In this document: piece by piece, positions 1 through 7,487 of the stretch | Layout of the letters: the number at the start of each line of letters is the position of its first letter | How positions within the stretch are numbered: position 1 is the first letter of the stretch | Source of the DNA: Candidatus Riflebacteria bacterium HGW-Riflebacteria-2 | Lineage (GTDB): Bacteria; Muiribacteriota; Ozemobacteria; Ozemobacterales; Ozemobacteraceae | Assembly: GCA_002839435.1 (NCBI GenBank) | Contig: PGYA01000026.1 | Coordinates: forward strand, 49,641 to 113,640 | Direction of reading: 5' to 3' | DNA: 64,000 nt | The notes under the pieces: generated by a model | Database searches by the model: none | Seen by the model: only the letters and a program-made list of their open reading frames with translations | Told to the model about the DNA's origin: nothing | Program-made: the position numbers and the translations under genes

Positions 1-549
1 ACGCAGGGTTTTGTCGAAGAGAAGTTCGAGTCCTTCAAGCCCTTTCTTTTCAGCGCCGGTGAAGCCAATTAAGTTCGATGCTATCTGCTTTTGCGGATAA
101 TAACGGCGGTAATGGCTTTCGAGGTTGACGCCAGGAATGCCCAGACGCTGGATCTTCATGGCCAGGTTGGGTTCAAGATCCTTGTATATAAGTATGTATC
201 CTGAACGGTCACCTACTTTGCTGATGATTTCTTCGCGTGTCATTGGCAGCACTGTTGCCAGCAAATTTGCTGCTTCAGGCAGCGACTTGATTTCTCGGGT
301 AAAAATGTAAACAGACCAGGTGTCTACTGAAATAGCCAGTTCAACCCCATTGCGGTCGTAGATATTACCGCGTTTCATGTCGAGAACACGTTTGCTGACG
401 TGATTTTTGGTTGAACGCAGCGCCCATTCATCGTGTTGAATCACCTGAAGATGAACCAGTCGCAGGGCAAAGACGGTAAGTAGAATGGCAAAACAAGCCA
501 GAAGAACGGCTGCCCTGACGATTCTCGGGTGTATTGCCCGCCGTTTCAT
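1..549 (-). CDS. ftsI: Class B penicillin-binding protein (FtsI/PBP3-like), N-terminal part, cut by window edge
   Basis: My minus-strand translation starts MKRRAIHPRIVRAAVLL, a short basic cytoplasmic tail and one membrane anchor. It continues into the N-terminal pedestal domain of class B PBPs (KRGNIYDRNGVELAIS, then a region ending YPQKQIASNLIGFTG and KGLEGLELLFDKTLR). These are the usual motifs before the transpeptidase domain, which lies beyond position 1. About 183 codons are present and no stop is reached, so the ORF track does not list it. The family cross-links septal peptidoglycan in the periplasm. The ATG overlaps the rsmH stop as ATGA, so the two are translationally coupled. Position beside rsmH and ftsL favours FtsI over SpoVD or PBP2, but the missing catalytic half prevents a firm subtype call. 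Confidence 0.9.
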   Translation of the reverse strand, partial: MKRRAIHPRIVRAAVLLACFAILLTVFALRLVHLQVIQHDEWALRSTKNHVSKRVLDMKRGNIYDRNGVELAISVDTWSVYIFTREIKSLPEAANLLATVLPMTREEIISKVGDRSGYILIYKDLEPNLAMKIQRLGIPGVNLESHYRRYYPQKQIASNLIGFTGAEKKGLEGLELLFDKTLR

Positions 550-1505
550 GATCTGGGTGCCTCTTTGGCGGAGCATTTGCGGCAACTACGCATTCGCGCT
601 GATCTTGAGCGGGGATTTTGTGAAATCTCGCTTTCTTCGGCAAAAACTGCTTTACGGGTCAGGATTTCAATTTCCGGTTTTTTGCCACAGACACAGACGG
701 GAAAACGTGGCGGGCATACGCAGCCACGGGCACGTTCCTGCATGAAACTTTTGACCAGGCGGTCTTCGAGGGAATGAAATGAGATGATGCTCAGATGCCC
801 GCCTGGCCTGAGGCAGCCGAGAGCAACTGCCAGAAAGTCTTCGAGTTCTTCGAGCTCATGGTTAACCGCGATTCTTATTGCCTGAAACACTCGGGTAGCC
901 GGATGGATACTACTGTTGCGGCGGCATGCGGCTGGCACCGCCCCGGCGATAATATTGGCCAGCTGGTCTGTCCGGGTTATGCGTTCGTTCTGGCGACTGC
1001 GAATTATGGCGTCGGCAATGCGCGGGCTGAATTTTTCTTCACCGTATTCGCGAAAAATTTTGATCAATTCGTCGCGCTCGCGATCGTTGACAATATCTTC
1101 AGCGGTAGTCCGGTTTTCTGTGTCCATGCGCATGTCGAGGGGGCCTGGTCGCGAGAAGGAAAAACCGCGTTCGGGTGCTTCCAGCTGATATGAAGATACT
1201 CCGAGGTCGAGCAGTATGCCGTCAACCCCATCGATATGAAGTTGTTGCATTGCCATTGGCAGCTCAGAAGCACGGGCCTGAATGCGTTGTATCCTGGCAT
1301 CATCGAAAACCGAACATGAATGATCGAGAATCTGGCGGTCACGGTCAATGGCGATCAGGGTCACCAGTTGCGGGTAATGCTCGAGAATGGCTTTGCTGTG
1401 GCCGCCGAGACCGAAGGTGCAGTCAGCGAAATATCTGGCGTTCTCAGGTAATGCGTTTTTGATAACGGCATCGACAAGAACCGGGGTATGTTGAAAATGA
1501 TTCAT
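546..1505 (-). CDS. rsmH: 16S rRNA (cytosine-1402-N4)-methyltransferase RsmH (MraW)
   Basis: A 319-residue protein of normal family length. It opens with the HTPVLVDAV signature, followed by the SAM-binding segment FADCTFGLGGHSKAIL and GILLDLGVSSYQL, and the C-terminal SIISFHSLEDRLVKSF motif. RsmH methylates N4 of C1402 in the decoding site of 16S rRNA. The start ATG overlaps the upstream ftsL-like stop (ATGA) and its own stop overlaps the ftsI start, so all three are coupled. In most bacteria rsmH precedes ftsL; here it follows it. No mraZ is seen upstream. Confidence 0.97.
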   Translation of the reverse strand: MNHFQHTPVLVDAVIKNALPENARYFADCTFGLGGHSKAILEHYPQLVTLIAIDRDRQILDHSCSVFDDARIQRIQARASELPMAMQQLHIDGVDGILLDLGVSSYQLEAPERGFSFSRPGPLDMRMDTENRTTAEDIVNDRERDELIKIFREYGEEKFSPRIADAIIRSRQNERITRTDQLANIIAGAVPAACRRNSSIHPATRVFQAIRIAVNHELEELEDFLAVALGCLRPGGHLSIISFHSLEDRLVKSFMQERARGCVCPPRFPVCVCGKKPEIEILTRKAVFAEESEISQNPRSRSARMRSCRKCSAKEAPRS

Positions 1506-1936
1506 GGCCTTTTATTCCACTTTTCAGGCATGGTTATATAAACCAGCCGGGTTGCTTCGACCATGCCGAGGTCTGTTTTGGCTACGGTCTCTATGCGGGC
1601 AAGCGATTGCAGCTTTGAAATTTCGCCGCGCAGGTCGGCGTTGGCATTCTCAAGATTGGTTATATCACCTTCAACTGCCTTGATGCGCAGTTTTATTTCG
1701 ACCATTTTGGTTGATTGCCAGACATAGACGGTGAACATGGCTCCCAGCAGCAAAATGGCCGTCAGGTAAAGTCTTATGATGTGCCAGCGGTTGCGCAGAG
1801 ATGCCGGGTTGATGTCTTCGCGGCTGTTGCTGCGGCCGTTAAGCTCAGAAGATGGTGAGTTAATCAGAACTCTTGGCTTGTTCAATCTTGTGTGTCCGGC
1901 GATATAACTTGGAGTACATGACAAACAGCTGCACAT
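1502..1936 (-). CDS. ftsL: FtsL-like cell-division protein
   Basis: A small bitopic protein: polar N-terminus, one membrane segment (LYLTAILLLGAMFTVYVW, about residues 56-73), then a short periplasmic coiled coil ending in RIETVAKTDLGMVEATRLVYI. That ending fits the FtsL pattern of heptads followed by an 'LGM' motif. FtsL bridges FtsB/FtsQ and the FtsWI synthase at the septum. The start is uncertain. The track ATG at 1936 has no clear Shine-Dalgarno site and would overlap a 42-codon ORF in another frame; a TTG at 1885 (MNKPRVLINS...) is the alternative. It ends by overlapping rsmH by 4 nt. Confidence 0.8.
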   Translation of the reverse strand: MCSCLSCTPSYIAGHTRLNKPRVLINSPSSELNGRSNSREDINPASLRNRWHIIRLYLTAILLLGAMFTVYVWQSTKMVEIKLRIKAVEGDITNLENANADLRGEISKLQSLARIETVAKTDLGMVEATRLVYITMPEKWNKRP

Positions 1937-1988
1937 TCATCAGAAAACTGGTGACAAAGCGTGTCCAGGTGCTTATGCCTGCCGTCAT
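1860..1988 (-). CDS. Possible 42-residue small ORF between the peptidase and ftsL
   Basis: My translation gives MTAGISTWTRFVTSFLMNVQ... ending KIEQAKSSD. It begins 10 nt after the clostripain stop and ends in TAA inside the start region of the ftsL ORF, in a different frame. It has a hydrophobic/aromatic first half and a basic second half. No convincing Shine-Dalgarno site precedes it and I recognise no family. It may be a translational leader for ftsL, a real small protein, or chance. Confidence 0.25.
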   Translation of the reverse strand: MTAGISTWTRFVTSFLMNVQLFVMYSKLYRRTHKIEQAKSSD

Positions 1989-1997
1989 GGCGAGATG

Positions 1998-4661
1998 TCA
2001 GCGTTGCCTCAGAGTACCATGCTCTTCACTAAAATCCAATAGTGATTGAATATTTTTTTCGAGCCGGTTCAAAGCACGGCGCTCCTGCGAGGGCAGTGAG
2101 CGAATTTCGCTCAATACACGGTCGCGGCTCTGTGGGTTCTTGCTGAATTCTTCTTTGATCTGATTGAGCAGTCTGTCTTCTACGCTTGACAGCAGGTCGG
2201 CGCGTTCGAGAATAACGCGCTCGCTCGATTGTCCGGCCGGGATGCGTCGAGAGGCGGCGCTGGCAAGATTCTGAAGCTCGCTGGCCGAGTCAGGCTGCAT
2301 GAAATTGGCAATTTCTTTCATAAGAGCGATTCTCTGGCTGCTGCTGTTGATGGCCTCGATACCGAAGCTGAAAAGCATCAGCCGGTAACCATCGACTGCT
2401 TTGACACCGGCCACGCCGCTTGATTTTATACCGCGCGATACCGCGCCGGGTTTGTGGCTGGGGCCGTTCATTTCACTGTCGTCGGCTTTATCGCGCGCGC
2501 CTTCTTCGTATTTGATAATGGGTTCGGCGCCTTTGAGAGGATCGATTTCGTCGGGCCATTTCTGGTTGTTGGCACCATCGCCGCCAAATATCTGAAAACT
2601 CTGGCCACCGGCAAAGCCGTTGGCACCAGAAACTACATGCACGTTGACGTCATCCTGAACGAAGCGCGCCTTGCAACGGGTGCGCAAAAAGTCGCTTTCG
2701 CGCATGGTGAAAGCCAGATCCTGGCCGTTAAGAACCAGCCGACCACCTGACTTGAGGAAGCTGTCGAGCGCGGCTATTTCTTCTTCGGTGAGCGACTGCT
2801 CTGGCGTGGAATCCTGGGCGGCTACCAGCACCCAGCCGTCAAGATAACGTTTGAGCACTTCCGGGCGCAGCTCGCCGTCGAACACGCGATCCCAGGTGTC
2901 GAATTTTACACCGGCACCCTGCAGCATCTGCTGGAGCACAGGACTAGCCGGCGAGAAGTGGTCGGTGATGACGAGAAGAGCATGACCGGTAGAGGCGAAG
3001 GGCTCTTTGACATAAAAAGTTGTTTTGATAGTGGAATCAGGCAGGCCCTGACCTGAAAGTGTCAGGTTGAGAGTTATTTCGCTGTGAACCGGCGCGTCTT
3101 CAGATACGGTGAATTTGAAGCCTTTAATGAGCTCGACCTTGCCGGGAGCTGGCAACCGGGTTACTGTTGCTGCCATTTCGCTGCTGTCGATAAGTTTGCT
3201 GTCAGATTTGCAGGCGATGTCTGCGCTGGCGAGAGGCTTTCGCCCCAGGTTGCGCACAGAAAGGAGCACTGACACTTCTTCACCGGCAGCAATGCGGCCG
3301 TCTTTGTTCTTGTCTTCCAGAATAACGTCTTCGAGCTTCAGATAGGCCAGGTTGGGAGTGGCCAGTTCGCTGAGGAAATTGAACCATTCGGTTTCCTGGG
3401 CGAGAGTATGGACCTTGTAGCGTTTGTGATATGTTCTGAAACCCTGACGGGTCGGGAAAAATATCGAAATGCCGGTGCTGTTGGCGAATTTATCGCCGTT
3501 GCTTGCCATTTTGCTGATGTAGCCGCCGGTGCGACGTTCGCCTCGCAGAGTTTTAAGCAGACTGGCGGCTGCCGACCTGGTTTCGGAATTCACTTTTGCC
3601 TCGATCAGCAGTTCGAGAAAATGTCCGAGATCGACATAGTCGCCAAACGAATATTTGAGCGCTTCGTTGCGGGCGTTCTCGTATTTGTCGATTTCGTGAA
3701 TGTTGCGGCGGGCAGAATTGCAGAAATTATTGAGTGCGCTTTTGAATGCTTCGCTTTTGCTTGAATCAATGGCAGAAAGAACTACTGCGGTATTGCCCTG
3801 CGACCCGCCGACATAAGATTTGTTGTAGGAGTTTACTATGGTTTCGGCGAGTTCTTTTGCTTGCATGGCCGGCTTTTTGGTCATGGCTGCGGCGATAAGG
3901 TCGTAAGGCCAGCCGCGCTCGGGTTCGAGATCAGGTGACCCTACCTGGTAAAGCGCGTATGGCGCTGCTGTCCAGGAGACTTCTACCATCTGCATAAGGC
4001 AGGCATCGAATCCGAGGATGTCGATTGGCTGACCAAGTATGTCTTTGATCTGGCCAAGAGTCTCACCGAGAACAGGTATGCTCATCGAGGTCTTGGAAGT
4101 ATCGTCGTAGGAAATATTGTAGGAAATATTGTTTATCGCAGCCTGCATGCCAGCGGGCAGACCAATTTCGCCAACTTCGGCTTCCATGGCGCCGGGTTGA
4201 ATTTCTTTCCAGCCGGTACCGTGATTCCAGAGGATAAGGGCGTAGCGCCTGGCCGGGTAATTCTCTTTAACCCATTCGACAAAGTCTGTCAGGGCAAGCG
4301 GATCGGCCATATCGACGTTGCCGAGATCTTTGACCATCTGGGAGTTCATTTTATCGGGTTCTTTGTCTTTTGTGATATAAAAGCGCCGGGCCCCGGACCA
4401 TTTAAGTTCGGAGTTGTTAGAATAACCGCCGTTGCGGTCGATCTGCGCAACAAAATTGAGATGGTCGCTCGAACCATACTTTTCGATTTCGTTTATATCG
4501 AGCGAAGTTGCGGCTTCAAGGTTATTGTCGGCCGCCATGAAAATCATGAAAGTCCACTCTTTTTCGCTTGCCTGTGCTGCCGCAGAGGCTGGTGAAATCG
4601 CTGCGAAAAGCAGAATTGCGATGATTAAAGCTGTCGAGGTTCTTATACTAGTATTATCCAC
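1998..4661 (-). CDS. Secreted clostripain-family (C11) cysteine peptidase
   Basis: About 887 residues from the proposed GTG start. A signal peptide (STALIIAILLFAAISPASA) precedes a C11 domain: EWTFMIFMAADNNLEA, then LILWNHGTGW with the catalytic His, and DILGFDACLMQMVEV with the catalytic Cys (about H147 and C221). The family cleaves after Arg or Lys. Roughly 450 further residues follow the peptidase domain, including a CARF/Ig-like stretch (EDVILEDKNKDGRIAAGEEVSVLL) and a segment resembling a class I glutamine-amidotransferase-like fold (GRLVLNGQDLAF). The track start at 4727 is wrong. A consensus promoter lies inside that extension, and GTG at 4661 has GGAGG 6 nt upstream. It is followed at 62 nt by the ftsL-like gene and is probably unrelated to division. 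Role inferred: extracellular peptide degradation. Confidence 0.9.
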   Translation of the reverse strand: MDNTSIRTSTALIIAILLFAAISPASAAAQASEKEWTFMIFMAADNNLEAATSLDINEIEKYGSSDHLNFVAQIDRNGGYSNNSELKWSGARRFYITKDKEPDKMNSQMVKDLGNVDMADPLALTDFVEWVKENYPARRYALILWNHGTGWKEIQPGAMEAEVGEIGLPAGMQAAINNISYNISYDDTSKTSMSIPVLGETLGQIKDILGQPIDILGFDACLMQMVEVSWTAAPYALYQVGSPDLEPERGWPYDLIAAAMTKKPAMQAKELAETIVNSYNKSYVGGSQGNTAVVLSAIDSSKSEAFKSALNNFCNSARRNIHEIDKYENARNEALKYSFGDYVDLGHFLELLIEAKVNSETRSAAASLLKTLRGERRTGGYISKMASNGDKFANSTGISIFFPTRQGFRTYHKRYKVHTLAQETEWFNFLSELATPNLAYLKLEDVILEDKNKDGRIAAGEEVSVLLSVRNLGRKPLASADIACKSDSKLIDSSEMAATVTRLPAPGKVELIKGFKFTVSEDAPVHSEITLNLTLSGQGLPDSTIKTTFYVKEPFASTGHALLVITDHFSPASPVLQQMLQGAGVKFDTWDRVFDGELRPEVLKRYLDGWVLVAAQDSTPEQSLTEEEIAALDSFLKSGGRLVLNGQDLAFTMRESDFLRTRCKARFVQDDVNVHVVSGANGFAGGQSFQIFGGDGANNQKWPDEIDPLKGAEPIIKYEEGARDKADDSEMNGPSHKPGAVSRGIKSSGVAGVKAVDGYRLMLFSFGIEAINSSSQRIALMKEIANFMQPDSASELQNLASAASRRIPAGQSSERVILERADLLSSVEDRLLNQIKEEFSKNPQSRDRVLSEIRSLPSQERRALNRLEKNIQSLLDFSEEHGTLRQR

Positions 4662-4692
4662 ACTTTTCCTCCAGCGCTGACTAAGCAATTTA

Positions 4693-4721
4693 ATTATACG
4701 GTTCTGTACAGAGAGTGTCAA
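4693..4721 (-). promoter_or_regulatory. Consensus sigma-70 promoter of the C11 peptidase gene
   Basis: On the minus strand TTGACA is followed by exactly 17 nt and TATAAT, a perfect match to both hexamers. Transcription should start near 4686, leaving a roughly 25-nt leader with GGAGG before the GTG at 4661. Confidence 0.85.
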
Positions 4722-4779
4722 TTGCACCTCGCAAAATTCAGGGTAATAATCATCAGATTGATTTTCTGTGAGTAAATAT

Positions 4780-4808
4780 TTGACTTGGAGGATAGTATAT
4801 GCTAATTT
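4780..4808 (+). promoter_or_regulatory. Candidate promoter of the small CarD/KOW-like gene
   Basis: TTGACT, 17 nt, then TAATTT. The -35 is good and the -10 poor. It lies 33 nt before the ATG. Confidence 0.35.
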
Positions 4809-4841
4809 ATTCTCAAACTTCCTTGAAGGGAGGATAGAGTA

Positions 4842-5096
4842 ATGGCACGTGCAAAGACGATCAAAAAAGCTGGTGCAGCCAGTGAAGAAGTTGCTCCCAA
4901 GAAAAAGGGTAAGACCACTTCAGGTGAGGCTCGCGAGTATTCGGTGACTGAAACGTTCGCTAAAGGTGACATTGTGTATCATAAAATATGGGATGACACC
5001 GGAGAAGTTATCGAAACAGGAACCACCGACGACGGAATCAACAAAATGAAAGTTGCTTTCGAAAAGGTTGGAGTAAAAAATCTGCGAATGGGTTGA
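4842..5096 (+). CDS. Small basic protein with CarD/KOW-like C-terminal domain
   Basis: 84 residues. The first 30 are Lys/Ala-rich and probably disordered (ARAKTIKKAG..., PKKKGKTT). The remainder, FAKGDIVYHKIWDDTGEVIETG followed by MKVAFEKVGVKNLRMG, resembles the short beta-rich modules with pattern 'GD.I.H..fG.G.V...v.FE.G.K.L' found in CarD-like and related small proteins. A strong SD (GGGAGGATAGAGTA) precedes ATG, and a good terminator follows, so it is a monocistronic gene that looks well expressed. The basic tail suggests nucleic-acid binding, which is inference. No family name can be given with confidence. Confidence 0.75.
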   Translation: MARAKTIKKAGAASEEVAPKKKGKTTSGEAREYSVTETFAKGDIVYHKIWDDTGEVIETGTTDDGINKMKVAFEKVGVKNLRMG

Positions 5097-5114
5097 TAAG
5101 ATATATCCAGCTAG

Positions 5115-5145
5115 AAAAAGACCCGGTTAGGCCGGGTCTTTTTTT
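5115..5145 (+). terminator. Rho-independent terminator after the CarD/KOW-like gene
   Basis: GACCCGG / CCGGGTC stem, 5-nt loop, flanked by an A run on the left and seven or more T on the right. Confidence 0.9.
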
Positions 5146-5175
5146 AGAAAAAGCTGGTAGAATGAGGACTTAAAG

Positions 5176-7473
5176 TTGGGCAACCACAGCTTGCGACAGA
5201 ACGGCTTCTGGCTTTTGAAGCCGTGCACCAGAAAACTAATTGGATTCTTGTCGCACCAGGATTCACGTCTCCGTGGCGAAGGCGCGCGGTCTCTTGGCAA
5301 GATTGGCGACCCGGAAGCGGTAAAGCCTCTGATCGAGGCCCTGTTGCAGGAACGCCAGGATGAGCAGATGCCTCTGGCTCTGGCTGAGATAGGTGATCCA
5401 CAGGCTTTACAACCGCTTCTTGATGCCTTCAAAGAGGCTGACCGTGAAGTACGGCCAAACATTGCGCTGGCTCTTGGTGCATTTCATGACCGCAAGGCCG
5501 TAGACGCGCTTATAGAAGGCTTGAGTGATCTCGACCCCAATGTGCGTTTCTGCAGTATAAGTTCGCTTGGCAGACTCAAGGACAGCTCGGCGGTATCGCA
5601 TCTTCTGGGTTGTCTGGGCGAGAACAACGAATGGATATTTCTTAACGTTGTCGATGCTCTGGCTCGTCTCGGGGCACACCGCGCCACGAATCCGCTGGTT
5701 GCTTTTTATCTGAAGGAAAGAAACGAGCGTAAGCGTTCGGCGATCATTACTGCGCTTGGTGCGATCGGTGATCTTACTTCGGTTCCGACTTTGACCAAAG
5801 CGCTGCGCGATACTGACGACCGCGTCAAGGCTAATGCGGTCGAAAGTCTGGTGCGTCTTGGTCTGCCGGCTGAAAAAGCTCTGGTATTGATTCAGCCGTT
5901 TCTCAAGCACCCGAACAACCGTGTGCGTGGTAATGCCATGGTTGCTGCCGCCAATCTTGGTGGTGTAGACCTGACACCGATCATGCGCAGCATGCTGGAA
6001 GATCCGGATAAGTGGATTCGCGCCACCCTGGGTTATGTCTTGTCGGTCATCGACCATGAAAAGGCCCTTGAAATGAGCATAGAGCTGCTCAAGGACGAGG
6101 ATTCGGATGTGCGCAAGAACGCCGCTCTGGCGCTGGCCAACCGTGCCAGAGAAGCTCAGACCGAGCTTCTGGTTCGCATGCTTTCTGACAAGATTCCTTT
6201 TGTCAAGCTGCAGGCAGTCATTACACTCGGCCGTTTGCGCATTGTTTCGGCGGTGCCATGGCTGGTCAAGATGCTTAAAACCGACCGCAACTTCAAGATC
6301 AGGTCGGCGGTAATCACCAGTCTGGGGCGTATTGGCGACCGTTCCGGCATTCCCACTTTACAGAACGCTCTGCGCGACCGTGATTCACGCGTGCGCGCCA
6401 ATGCTGTCGAAAGCCTCGAAGAGGTTCTGAGCGAAGCTGGTATCAATATTTTGCGGCCAATGTTGCGTGACAGCGACAATAGAACGCGGTCAAACGCTGC
6501 CAAAGCTCTTTTCAGGCTTGGTGATGTCGAAGTGCTGCAGGAACTTGAAAAAATGCTGGCTGACAGCGAAACTGCCACCAGGATTTCAGCGGCTTATGTG
6601 CTTGGCCAGATTGGCCTGGCGCTGCGCGAAATTGAGACTTCACCGCTGCTGTCACCACTCAAGAACAGCCTGGCCCAGATTAAAAACCCCGAGGCGGAAG
6701 CTGTTGCTGCCCTTGAAAAGAAGGCAGCGCAAGCGGAGGCACCTGCCCCCGAACCTGCAGCAGTTGTGCCGCCCGCTTCCCCGCCACCAGAAAAGCCTCT
6801 TCCCGAGGACAAAGAATCATTGCGACGATTGTTTCTCGAGCACTTTCAGGAAAGCCGCTTTGAAGAGGCCCTTGTTGGCGTCAATAATTTTCTCAAGAAG
6901 TTTCCGCATGATCTGATGGCGGTGTTTTTTGCCGGCAATCTGAATTTTCAGCTGAATCGTATCGATGATGCGATCGCAAATTTCAGCAAGGTCATCGAGC
7001 TTGATCCCTTTCATGTGCAGGCGCACAGCAATATTGGTATCGCCTGTTACCGCAGTGGCAAACTACAGGAAGCGATCGATTATTTTAAGAAGGCTTTGCA
7101 GCTGAAACCGGATCTGTCGGTGATCAGGTTCAACCTTGCCAGTCTTTTTCTCAAGGCTAATCGCTGGGAAGACGCGATCCGGCAGTTCGAAGAGGGTTTC
7201 AAATACCAGGAGCCCAATGCCCGGAATCTTACCAATATGGCTTTTGCGTGCCAGAAGAACGGCGATTTTGAAAAAGCTGCACAGGCATACGCGCGCGCGC
7301 TCGAACTGGACGGCCGCGATGCCGGCATTTATTATAATCTGGCGCTGATACTGGTTAAGAGCGGCAAAAAGGCCGACGCAGTTCAGCTGTTACAGCGCTC
7401 TCTCAGCGAAGTGCCCGAGAATTCGCCGGGTTTAAAGAATCTTCGCGACCTGCTTGAGCGCCTGAAGGTCTGA
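5176..7473 (+). CDS. HEAT-repeat / TPR fusion protein
   Basis: 765 residues with no signal peptide. Residues about 20-510 are tandem roughly 31-residue HEAT/PBS-lyase-type repeats (pattern ARSLGKIGDPEAVKPLIEAL). A Pro/Ala/Glu-rich linker (about 520-555) follows, then a C-terminal block of five or so TPRs (AHSNIGIACYRSGKLQEAIDYFKKAL). Both repeat types are protein-interaction scaffolds; no catalytic motif is visible. The start is TTG, preceded by GAGG at 8 nt; no in-frame ATG upstream fits. The cyclase gene follows after 14 nt, so the two are probably co-transcribed. Function unknown, perhaps a scaffold for cyclase signalling (inference). Confidence 0.85.
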   Translation: MGNHSLRQNGFWLLKPCTRKLIGFLSHQDSRLRGEGARSLGKIGDPEAVKPLIEALLQERQDEQMPLALAEIGDPQALQPLLDAFKEADREVRPNIALALGAFHDRKAVDALIEGLSDLDPNVRFCSISSLGRLKDSSAVSHLLGCLGENNEWIFLNVVDALARLGAHRATNPLVAFYLKERNERKRSAIITALGAIGDLTSVPTLTKALRDTDDRVKANAVESLVRLGLPAEKALVLIQPFLKHPNNRVRGNAMVAAANLGGVDLTPIMRSMLEDPDKWIRATLGYVLSVIDHEKALEMSIELLKDEDSDVRKNAALALANRAREAQTELLVRMLSDKIPFVKLQAVITLGRLRIVSAVPWLVKMLKTDRNFKIRSAVITSLGRIGDRSGIPTLQNALRDRDSRVRANAVESLEEVLSEAGINILRPMLRDSDNRTRSNAAKALFRLGDVEVLQELEKMLADSETATRISAAYVLGQIGLALREIETSPLLSPLKNSLAQIKNPEAEAVAALEKKAAQAEAPAPEPAAVVPPASPPPEKPLPEDKESLRRLFLEHFQESRFEEALVGVNNFLKKFPHDLMAVFFAGNLNFQLNRIDDAIANFSKVIELDPFHVQAHSNIGIACYRSGKLQEAIDYFKKALQLKPDLSVIRFNLASLFLKANRWEDAIRQFEEGFKYQEPNARNLTNMAFACQKNGDFEKAAQAYARALELDGRDAGIYYNLALILVKSGKKADAVQLLQRSLSEVPENSPGLKNLRDLLERLKV

Positions 7474-7487
7474 TTTAAGGAGCTGTT

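Noticed and set aside
5407-6057. 216-residue minus-strand ORF
   Set aside because: Antisense to the HEAT-TPR gene.
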